This document shows positions 1 to 5,504 of a stretch of 5,734 nucleotides of DNA, piece after piece. The stretch lies in assembly GCA_013821025.1 (NCBI GenBank), contig JACDHN010000183.1, positions 1-5,734 on the forward strand. Direction: 5' to 3'. The first letter of the stretch is position 1. Each line of letters opens with the position of its first letter. The position numbers and the translations under genes are program-made. This stretch comes from Acidimicrobiia bacterium. Lineage in GTDB: Bacteria; Actinomycetota; Acidimicrobiia; Acidimicrobiales; Ilumatobacteraceae. The notes under the pieces are model-generated. The model had not been told where the DNA came from. It saw only the letters and a list, made by a program, of their open reading frames with translations, and ran no database searches.

Positions 1-1367
1 ACCGCAACAATGTCGTCGGACACGAAACCCGCAGCGAATGTGCGATCGTCCTGCTCGACGGTGGTGACGGCTATGAACCCGTGCTCTGCGTCGGTACCGG
101 AGCTCGAGGAGCTCGAAGAGCTCTCAGAGAACATGTCGTCAGAACCGACGGCGACGAGCACGCTGAGTTCTGGGAACTCACCGTCATCGGATCGCCGAAG
201 AACCCATCGGCTGCCGTCGGCGAACGTGCCCTCGCCTACCGTATCCGCAGGATCCGCATCGAGCTCGCCCAGTGCCGAGCGCTCCGCCAGATCGGCGAAC
301 TCATCAACCGACACTGGCCGCACGCCCTCGGCGATTGACAACAACTCGTCTTCCGATTCCTCGATACCCGAGAGCCGGATGAGCTCGCCTGGCCTCTCGG
401 ACCAGGTCACCATGAGCACATCGAAACCCGACGATCCCGCCCCGACGGGAGTTGGAAAGTGGACCACGAGTGCCCGATGGCCCCGAACCGTCGTCTCTTC
501 AACGCGTTCGGCGAACAGCGTCGCAGCGAACAGCGTCGGCTCGCCTCCGGCCACCGAACCCAGCATGGTGAAGTCCTCACCGCCTTCAAGGGAATAGATG
601 GTCCAAGGTCCCGTTCCGAAACCACGACCGAACGATGCAAGCGGTGAGACCAGCGCCATCGGATCAGGCTCGACCAGCAGGGCCCGCCAGCCGTCAGGCA
701 GCGCGTCGTCTGGCACCGCGGAACGCAGATCATCGACGACAGTTCTCGTCGCCAGCCTGGCGAGCTCGTCACGGCTGAACTCGGGGCCGCCGGCGACAAC
801 TGCCCGATCGCCACCTATCGGCACGACGACTTGTGTTCCGACGCCTGCGCTCGGCCCGTAGACGTAAGCCTCACGCCCATCGACCTCGAATCGTTCCAGG
901 CCGTCTACAGCGTCGCCGCCGGACCAGTCCCCGAGCACCAACACGAGGAGGCCTGGCTCCGTGTCGGCCGGGCCGTAAACCGTCGCCGGTCCGATCGGCG
1001 GTTGATCAAAGTCGGCTGGACGGCCCTCGAACGCATCGGTCATCGTCATCCCGTCTGGCAATTCGGTGGCCACGAACGGTCGGGGCTCCACCGGGGTGGG
1101 GGTCTCTGGTGTATTGGTCTGGTCAGGAGCGCTGTCGTCGCGCACGGCCACCCACCAGCCGCCGGCTCCAGCGAGGAGCACGACAGCGGCGGCGATCCCG
1201 ACGAGCGGCCGCGTGAAGCGGCGCCGGCTCTGCTCGGGCAGACGTGTCAGGCGCACGCCCTCTGTGTCGAACTCGGGGATCGGGCGCCTGGCCGCTGCGG
1301 CGCGCAGGTCGGCGGCGGCGGTGGTGGCTCGTTCGTCGAGCCGCTCGAGCAGTTCGTGCTCGTTCAT
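1..1367 (-). CDS. Putative anti-sigma factor, single-pass membrane protein with large extracytoplasmic domain (C-terminus beyond window edge)
   Basis: The frame is open from an ATG at 1367 to the first base of the window, about 455 codons with no stop, so the 3' end is missing. The ATG overlaps the TGA of the sigma factor gene (ATGA), and AAGGAG lies 5 nt upstream, so translational coupling is likely. Residues 1-50 are charged and probably cytoplasmic. About residues 53-74 (PLVGIAAAVVLL onward) form one membrane segment after an Arg-rich stretch, giving an N-in topology. A Pro/Thr-rich linker (about 78-97) then leads to at least 350 extracytoplasmic residues. These contain two similar units (about 100-212 and 221-350) and a run of eight serines near residue 415. 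No cysteine is visible, so this is not a zinc-binding (HxxxCxxC) anti-sigma domain. The anti-sigma role is inferred from position, topology and coupling; no domain was recognised by sequence. It could instead be a membrane partner of the sigma factor with another role. Confidence 0.72.
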   Translation of the reverse strand, partial: MNEHELLERLDERATTAAADLRAAAARRPIPEFDTEGVRLTRLPEQSRRRFTRPLVGIAAAVVLLAGAGGWWVAVRDDSAPDQTNTPETPTPVEPRPFVATELPDGMTMTDAFEGRPADFDQPPIGPATVYGPADTEPGLLVLVLGDWSGGDAVDGLERFEVDGREAYVYGPSAGVGTQVVVPIGGDRAVVAGGPEFSRDELARLATRTVVDDLRSAVPDDALPDGWRALLVEPDPMALVSPLASFGRGFGTGPWTIYSLEGGEDFTMLGSVAGGEPTLFAATLFAERVEETTVRGHRALVVHFPTPVGAGSSGFDVLMVTWSERPGELIRLSGIEESEDELLSIAEGVRPVSVDEFADLAERSALGELDADPADTVGEGTFADGSRWVLRRSDDGEFPELSVLVAVGSDDMFSESSSSSSSSGTDAEHGFIAVTTVEQDDRTFAAGFVSDDIVA

Positions 1368-1966
1368 CGTTGCTCCTTGTTCTCGAGATCGATGACGACC
1401 GGCTCGCCAGGGTTCGTAAGTCGCCGGGCCAACGCCAGCCGGCCTCGGTGCAGATGGACCTTCACGGTGGCGGCCTTCATGTCGAGGATCTCGGCGATCT
1501 CTGCGACCGGCCGGTCCTCGAGGTAGTGCAGCGCCACGCATTGCGCCTGGCGGTCGGGCAAAGAGCGAACGGCGGCCCAGAAGACCGCGTCGGCGACCGA
1601 CGCCTCGCGGGCCGTGCGGTCCTCGTCGGTGCGAGCGGCCTCGACCCGGGCTCGGGAGACCAGACGCGCCAGGCCGTTGCGCTCCACCCCGACGTGGCGG
1701 CGGTATGAGATGGCTCGGTTCGCCACGGCTCTGCGAACCCACGCGCCTGGCCGATCCAGCGCGCCGACGTGGGTCCAGCGCCGGTAGGCGTCGTGGAACG
1801 CATCCTGCGCCAACTCCTCGGCGATCACCCAACTGCCGGTCAATGACCATCCGAAGGCGGTGATGCCTGGCCACTCTTGCCGGTACAGGTCATCGAAGTG
1901 GATCGTGGCGCCTGACTCGGGACCCGGTACCGCCTCCAGATGGGGAGGGGGATCAGCACTTGTCAT
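1364..1966 (-). CDS. ECF-type RNA polymerase sigma factor, SigE-family-like
   Basis: A 200-residue sigma-70 family protein with only regions 2 and 4, the usual size for an ECF sigma factor, which directs RNA polymerase to a small stress or envelope regulon. Region 2 covers about residues 24-90: FDDLYRQEWPGITAFGWSLTG, then a helix with AEELAQDAFHDAYRRW, then DRPGAWVRRAVANRAISYRR as the region 2.4-like part. Region 4 covers about 132-185, with SLPDRQAQCVALHYLED, AEIAEIL and the recognition-helix-like stretch MKAATVKVHLHRGRLALARRL. The frame extends 21 codons further upstream, but I chose the ATG at 1966 because GGAGGGA lies 4 nt before it and region 2 follows at normal spacing. Its stop overlaps the start of the membrane protein gene, the usual sigma/anti-sigma order. 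It is separated by 92 bp from the VOC gene upstream on the same strand, so it may have its own promoter. The regulon cannot be told from here. Confidence 0.93.
   Translation of the reverse strand: MTSADPPPHLEAVPGPESGATIHFDDLYRQEWPGITAFGWSLTGSWVIAEELAQDAFHDAYRRWTHVGALDRPGAWVRRAVANRAISYRRHVGVERNGLARLVSRARVEAARTDEDRTAREASVADAVFWAAVRSLPDRQAQCVALHYLEDRPVAEIAEILDMKAATVKVHLHRGRLALARRLTNPGEPVVIDLENKEQR
1373..1378 (-). promoter_or_regulatory. Ribosome binding site of the anti-sigma-like gene
   Basis: AAGGAG on the minus strand, 5 nt before the ATG at 1367. It lies inside the last codons of the sigma factor gene and fixes the start of the edge-truncated membrane protein gene, together with the ATGA overlap. 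Confidence 0.8.
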
Positions 1967-1970
1967 GCGT

Positions 1971-1977
1971 TCCCTCC
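1971..1977 (-). promoter_or_regulatory. Ribosome binding site of the sigma factor gene
   Basis: GGAGGGA on the minus strand with 4 nt to the ATG at 1966. It decides the start over in-frame upstream codons (ATG at 1999 and 2029), neither of which has a purine-rich site at a good distance. Confidence 0.8.
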
Positions 1978-2058
1978 AGGGTTCGGCGATCGCCACCATC
2001 ACCCAGACACTCGCCGTTCCCTCTGCCAAGGTTTACCGCATGCGCCGAAGGTCTGGTG

Positions 2059-2490
2059 CTACAGCGAGGCGGTGAGCTCCAGGTGGATGCCGTCAGGGTC
2101 GTCGAACGACAAGATGGCCATGCCGAAGGCGGTGAGTTCGTTGACGTCACCGTGCGGGATCGACGCCTCGTCGAGACGACGGGCAGCCTGATCGAGGACC
2201 GCTCGCGAACCGACGGTGAAGCTCAGGTGGTCGAGGCCGACGCGTTCGGAGTCGAATCGATCGTCGCTCGAACCCACCGGGCGCAAGCCGAACAGCATGC
2301 CGTTGGTTTGATACACGACACCGCCGTAGAGCTGCGCCGGGTCGGCGCGCACCGCTGGATCATCGACGCTTCCTGGTGACTCGGCGGCGACCTCGAAGCC
2401 CAGCACCTCCTCGTAGAAGGCACGCGACCGCGCCAGATCCGTCACCGTCAGCCGGACATGACTGAGTCCTGTCGTATCGATCAACGCCAT
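2059..2490 (-). CDS. VOC superfamily (glyoxalase/bleomycin-resistance/dioxygenase fold) protein
   Basis: A 143-residue protein with the paired beta-alpha-beta-beta-beta modules of the vicinal oxygen chelate fold. Module 1 (about residues 9-70) starts with SHVRLTVTDLARSRAFYEEVLGFE. Module 2 (about 85-142) starts with LDHLSFTV and ends with DDPDGIHLELTASL. His11, His88 and Glu138 sit at the usual metal-ligand positions, so a divalent-metal site is likely. Known members include glyoxalase I, extradiol dioxygenases, epimerases and drug-binding resistance proteins; sequence alone does not choose between them. The frame is open up to 2745, but the ATG at 2490 has GAGGAG 6 nt upstream and starts right at the fold. 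The gene is divergent from the MFS exporter and shares an 11-bp element with it, which hints at a role in modifying or sequestering a compound the exporter handles. It probably is soluble and cytoplasmic, since no signal peptide is visible. Confidence 0.92.
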   Translation of the reverse strand: MALIDTTGLSHVRLTVTDLARSRAFYEEVLGFEVAAESPGSVDDPAVRADPAQLYGGVVYQTNGMLFGLRPVGSSDDRFDSERVGLDHLSFTVGSRAVLDQAARRLDEASIPHGDVNELTAFGMAILSFDDPDGIHLELTASL

Positions 2491-2496
2491 ATTGAG

Positions 2497-2502
2497 CTCC
2501 TC
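2497..2502 (-). promoter_or_regulatory. Ribosome binding site of the VOC gene
   Basis: GAGGAG on the minus strand, 6 nt before the ATG at 2490. It selects this start over an 85-codon in-frame extension whose residues are low in fold-like character and run through the intergenic region. Confidence 0.8.
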
Positions 2503-2529
2503 ACGTCGGGTGTTCGCCTTCCGAGGTTG

Positions 2530-2558
2530 ACCGTAGCCGCCTCCTGCGAACTGTGAGC
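2530..2558 (-). promoter_or_regulatory. Possible promoter of the VOC gene
   Basis: On the minus strand, TACGGT (2535-2530) fits a TANNNT -10 and would start transcription about 33 nt before the ATG. The hexamer 17 bp upstream (GCTCAC, 2558-2553) is not a housekeeping -35 but is part of the 11-bp repeated element. The repeat therefore would overlap the -35 position. This is inference from spacing only. Confidence 0.25.
2548..2558 (-). repeat. Left arm of 11-bp inverted repeat in the VOC/MFS divergent region
   Basis: Reads GCTCACAGTTC on the minus strand, 57 nt before the VOC start codon. It is a perfect inverted copy of 2646-2656, with 87 bp between the arms. It reads toward the VOC gene, just as its partner reads toward the MFS gene, so it looks like a shared operator or activator half-site. 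Confidence 0.6.
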
Positions 2559-2645
2559 GCTGCGGGCGGATGTCGGCCTTCTGCCTCACATCTCGCGGTC
2601 GCCTCGAGGATCGGTGAGGACTCGATGCAGGGGTGAGTCGTGTGG

Positions 2646-2656
2646 GCTCACAGTTC
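2646..2656 (+). repeat. Right arm of 11-bp inverted repeat in the VOC/MFS divergent region
   Basis: GCTCACAGTTC on the plus strand, 72 nt before the chosen MFS start. It is followed directly by a small inverted repeat (CGGTC at 2657-2661, GACCG at 2671-2675). It matches the left arm at all 11 positions and is oriented toward the MFS gene. Confidence 0.6.
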
Positions 2657-2728
2657 CGGTCGACGGTTGTGACCGATACCCGACGGACGTGGCGGCGGGC
2701 GTTCGTAGGATTGTTGGTCAGATCAAGC

Positions 2729-4048
2729 ATGTCGGCGCCGGTCACCCTCCCTCAGCACAACCACACCCCTGGCACGGCCAGGGCTGCACTGGCGTATCCC
2801 GCCTTCACGTGGATCTGGCTCGGGCTGTTCGCCTCGAACGTCGGCACGTGGATGCAGAACTTCACGTTGCCGGCGTACATCGACGACCGCACGGAGTCGG
2901 CGGCGCTCGTCGGACTGTTGGTGTTCATGCAGCTCGGCCCGCTGTTGCTGCTGTCGATCCCTGCCGGAGTGCTGGCCGATCGATTCCCGCGCAGGACCTT
3001 CCTGGTGACGATGCAGGGCGTGCAGATGGTGTTCACGCTGGTGCTGGCGGCACTCGTGGCCAGCGACTCGCCGTTGTGGACTTTGTACGTCACCCAACTC
3101 GTGATCGGCGTCGGCCACGCCCTCGGCGCTCCTGCCTTCCAGGCCAGCGTGCCCCTGCTCGTCGCACGCCAGGACCTCAGCGGCGCCGTGGCGCTCAACT
3201 CGGTGATGATCAACGGCAGCAGGGTGCTCGGGCCGTCGCTGGCAGCCGTGCTCGGCGTCGCCGGCGTCACCATCTCGGGGCTGTTCGTGGTCAACGCCGC
3301 CACGTACCTGTTCCTGATCGCTGCCATCGTCCTCGTGCGCATCCCCGATGTGCGCGGCCGGCATCCTGAGCGCGGCTGGCGCCGCCTGCTCAGCGGTATC
3401 AACATCGTCTCGCGTCGTCGCGTGCTGTCCCGCTCGCTGGTGACGATGGCGCTGTTCTCGCTGCTGTCCCTCGCCTACATCGGGCTGTTCCCGTCGGTGG
3501 CCCGGTTGAACTTCGGCATCGACCCCACCGGGTCCACGTACAAGTGGCTGTACACGGTATGGGGGCTCGGCGCCTGCGCCGGCGCCCTCGCCATCGGAAC
3601 GGTGCTGGCAGCGGTTGACAAGCGCCGGCTGGTCGTCGTCGGGTTCCTCGGCTTTGCCGCCAGCCTTGCCGCCTTCGCGCTGATCGACTCACCCGGCCCG
3701 GCGTTTCCCGTCGGCTTCCTGCTGGGCTTCTGCTACTTCCTCACGGCGACGGCGCTCATCACCGTCGTACAGCACAACGTGCGCGACACCGAGCGGGCCG
3801 TCGTCATGCCACTGTGGTTCATGGCCTTCGGTGGCACGGTGCCGATCGGCAACCTGATCTTCGGTCCCGTGATCGACGCCGTCGGCGCCCGTCCGGTGAT
3901 GCTCGGCGGCGCAGCCGTGGCGGTGGTGCTCGCCCGATACTGCGACCTTCGCCGGCTGCCCGAGTCGGACTTCTTGACAGCGGATGAGCCCCACACCCCC
4001 ACCGACGTTTCTGCCGTCAATCAGCACGGCATCGTCGCCGGCGACTGA
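2729..4048 (+). CDS. MFS exporter (MFS_3/EntS-like multidrug or siderophore efflux type)
   Basis: A 439-residue polytopic inner-membrane protein with about 12 hydrophobic segments, the standard major facilitator layout. The first helix is about residues 23-47. MFS motif A, GVLADRFPRRTFL, is at about 80-92 between helices 2 and 3. The stretch NSVMINGSRVLGPSLAAVLG (about 147-166) is typical of the MFS_3 group that includes the enterobactin exporter EntS. A basic cytoplasmic loop (about 194-225) divides the two halves. The last 35 residues are a hydrophilic tail. Export driven by the proton gradient is inferred from the family; the substrate is unknown. The ATG at 2729 gives a normal N-terminus but has no clear ribosome binding site. 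The frame extends upstream to a GTG at 2633, which would add 32 Arg-rich residues, so the start is uncertain. It is divergent from the VOC gene and convergent with murF. Confidence 0.92.
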   Translation: MSAPVTLPQHNHTPGTARAALAYPAFTWIWLGLFASNVGTWMQNFTLPAYIDDRTESAALVGLLVFMQLGPLLLLSIPAGVLADRFPRRTFLVTMQGVQMVFTLVLAALVASDSPLWTLYVTQLVIGVGHALGAPAFQASVPLLVARQDLSGAVALNSVMINGSRVLGPSLAAVLGVAGVTISGLFVVNAATYLFLIAAIVLVRIPDVRGRHPERGWRRLLSGINIVSRRRVLSRSLVTMALFSLLSLAYIGLFPSVARLNFGIDPTGSTYKWLYTVWGLGACAGALAIGTVLAAVDKRRLVVVGFLGFAASLAAFALIDSPGPAFPVGFLLGFCYFLTATALITVVQHNVRDTERAVVMPLWFMAFGGTVPIGNLIFGPVIDAVGARPVMLGGAAVAVVLARYCDLRRLPESDFLTADEPHTPTDVSAVNQHGIVAGD

Positions 4049-4066
4049 CCTCACCGTTTCCCCCTT

Positions 4067-4111
4067 TGTGTCACGGCATACACATCCGAGGTCGTGTTTT
4101 GTCGTGACACA
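4067..4111 (+). terminator. Hairpin after the MFS gene, possible terminator
   Basis: A perfect 9-bp inverted repeat (TGTGTCACG at 4067-4075, CGTGACACA at 4103-4111) begins 18 nt after the MFS stop. A second short pair, ACAC (4080-4083) and GTGT (4094-4097), lies in the loop and could extend the stem. There is no clear T-run after it. Position between convergent genes favours a terminator; a protein-binding dyad is the alternative. Confidence 0.4.
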
Positions 4112-4130
4112 GAACGTCTTACCCGGCACA

Positions 4131-4153
4131 GGACGTCGCCGTGCTCGACGTCC
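4131..4153 (-). terminator. Hairpin after murF, possible terminator
   Basis: A perfect 7-bp inverted repeat (GGACGTC at 4131-4137, GACGTCC at 4147-4153) with a 9-nt loop lies 17 nt beyond the murF stop on the minus strand. The stem is G+C-rich and compact but lacks a following T-run, as is often seen in high-GC actinobacteria. It would serve murF, while the 4067-4111 hairpin would serve the MFS gene. Confidence 0.4.
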
Positions 4154-4170
4154 ACGGCTCGCTACGGCCC

Positions 4171-5478
4171 CTAGGCATCACCTGCGAGCCGGCGGGCCAC
4201 CCACTCCAGGCCGGCCACCCGGCTGGCCTTGACGAGCACGGCGTCGCCGGCGCCGAGAACGCCAAGCGCGTCGAGCGGGTCCTGGGCAGCCGCCACGCCG
4301 TAGAGGTCGGTCCCGACGGCCACCAGCTGCACGCCCAGCTCGGCGGCGTACGCCGCCACTTGGCGGTGCGCTTCATCCGGGTCTTCGAGCTCGGCCATCG
4401 GGCCGAGGACGGCGATGCGGCGCATGGCGTCCATGGCCGCCAGCGCGTCGAGCGCCGCCATCATCGACGTGGGGTTGGCGTTGTAGGCGTCGTTGACGAC
4501 GAGCGCGCCCGCCTGCGTGCGAGTGACCTCCATGCGCATCTCGGACACACCGGTCCGCTCCAGCGATGCGGCGACGGTGTCCAGTGGCACGCCGAGGACG
4601 CCGGCAGCGGCGATAGCGGCGGCAGCGTTGCCGGCCATGTGGGCCCCGCTCACGGCCAGGCGGATCCTGGCCTCACCCCACGGTGTGCGCACCGTGAACC
4701 GCGCCCGCGCCAGCTCATCGAGTTGGAGGTCGGTGACGTGGATGTCGGACATCGACGCAGTTCCGTAGCGCAGCACGCCGGCCACGGTGTATTCGGCCAT
4801 GGCGTCGACACGAGGATCGTCGGCGTTGAGGATTGCCGTCCCCGACGGGTCGAGCGCCTCCACCAGTTCACGCTTGGCCTTGGCCACGCCGTCGACCCCG
4901 CCGACACGCTCGGTGTGTGACGCCCCGACGGTCGTCACGATGCCGAGGTCTGGACGGGCGACCTCGCATAGCCGGGAGATCTCGCCCCAGCCGCGCATCC
5001 CCATCTCCAACACGAGCACCTCGGTGCGCTCGTCAGCGTTGAGGATCGTGACCGGCAGACCCTGCTCGTTGTTGAAGCTGCGCTCGTTGGCGGTGACGGC
5101 GAAGGTGGTGCCGAGCGCGCCGGCCAGCAGGTCCTTGGTGCTGGTCTTGCCGACGCTGCCCGTGAGTCCGATGGCGCGGGCGTGGAGCCTTCCCCTGGCC
5201 CATGCCGCCGCGTCCATCAGCGCCTGCACCGTGTCGGCCACCTCGATGGCCACGGCGTCGACGCCCTCGACCCGACCGCGGGCCGTGAGGTAGGCCGGCG
5301 CCCCGTGACCTACTGCGTCGGCGACGAAGTCATGGCCGTCGCGCTCGGCGACGATGGGCACGAACAGCCGGCCCGGCGAGAGCAGGCGCGAATCGAACTC
5401 GGCACCGTCGAGCTCCACGTCGGGACCGTGCATCGTGGCGCCCAACACCGACGCCAGTTCCGATGCCCCGAATCTCAC
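4171..5478 (-). CDS. murF: UDP-N-acetylmuramoyl-tripeptide--D-alanyl-D-alanine ligase
   Basis: MurF adds the D-Ala-D-Ala dipeptide to UDP-MurNAc-tripeptide with ATP, the last cytoplasmic step that completes the peptidoglycan stem peptide. The 435 residues cover all three Mur ligase domains. Domain 1 has FDSR (28-31), GRLFVPI and DGHDF (47-51). Domain 2 has the P-loop GLTGSVGKTSTKD (104-116, Lys111), the MurF-typical NERSFNNEQGLPVT (131-144), LEMG (157-160), GASHTE (185-190) and the likely carbamylated Lys202 in AKRELVEAL. Domain 3 has NDAYNANPTSMMAAL (329-343), LGPMAELED (358-366) and KASR (417-420). The N-terminus aligns with the family from the first residue, supporting the GTG start at 5478, although no ribosome binding site precedes it. 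It is divergent from ddl, which makes its dipeptide substrate, with 26 bp between starts. Length and motifs look complete and functional. Confidence 0.97.
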   Translation of the reverse strand: MRFGASELASVLGATMHGPDVELDGAEFDSRLLSPGRLFVPIVAERDGHDFVADAVGHGAPAYLTARGRVEGVDAVAIEVADTVQALMDAAAWARGRLHARAIGLTGSVGKTSTKDLLAGALGTTFAVTANERSFNNEQGLPVTILNADERTEVLVLEMGMRGWGEISRLCEVARPDLGIVTTVGASHTERVGGVDGVAKAKRELVEALDPSGTAILNADDPRVDAMAEYTVAGVLRYGTASMSDIHVTDLQLDELARARFTVRTPWGEARIRLAVSGAHMAGNAAAAIAAAGVLGVPLDTVAASLERTGVSEMRMEVTRTQAGALVVNDAYNANPTSMMAALDALAAMDAMRRIAVLGPMAELEDPDEAHRQVAAYAAELGVQLVAVGTDLYGVAAAQDPLDALGVLGAGDAVLVKASRVAGLEWVARRLAGDA

Positions 5479-5486
5479 AGCGGGGA

Positions 5487-5496
5487 ACGGTACCGT
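5487..5496. promoter_or_regulatory. Palindromic, apparently bidirectional -10 element between murF and ddl
   Basis: ACGGTACCGT is a perfect 10-bp palindrome centred exactly at the midpoint of the 26-bp gap. On each strand it contains TACCGT, which fits TANNNT, and on each strand this hexamer ends 8 nt before the start codon (GTG of murF, ATG of ddl). This is the spacing expected for leaderless transcripts in actinobacteria. No good -35 hexamer is visible on either side. An alternative is a dyad bound by a repressor. Confidence 0.45.
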
Positions 5497-5504
5497 CGCG
5501 AACC

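Noticed and set aside
10..597. Long plus-strand Ser/Thr/Pro-rich open frame at the left edge, with further plus-strand frames to 1708
   Set aside because: It is antisense to the continuous minus-strand anti-sigma-like and sigma genes, which have good start sites, coupling and recognisable protein features. The Ser/Pro-rich composition is a by-product of reading GC-rich DNA on the wrong strand.
1220..1367. Zinc-binding anti-sigma (ZAS) domain at the N-terminus of the sigma-linked membrane protein
   Set aside because: The required His and two Cys residues are absent; no cysteine is present at all.
1985..1994. Perfect palindrome GGCGATCGCC upstream of the sigma gene
   Set aside because: It contains a common GC-rich octamer (GCGATCGC) that arises easily in such DNA and shows no special spacing to a promoter or start.
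2633..2728. Upstream GTG start adding 32 residues to the MFS protein
   Set aside because: The extra residues are Arg-rich and unlike MFS N-termini, the GTG has no well-spaced ribosome binding site, and it would put the 11-bp shared element inside the coding region. It cannot be fully excluded because the ATG at 2729 also lacks a clear site.
2723..3405. Two minus-strand open frames and one plus-strand frame over the first half of the MFS gene
   Set aside because: They overlap clear MFS helices and motif A, and their own translations are low-complexity and match no fold that I recognise.
4141..4920. Plus-strand open frame of about 259 codons with many His and Arg
   Set aside because: It lies antisense to murF, whose motifs are complete in the other strand. 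The composition is that of a shadow frame.
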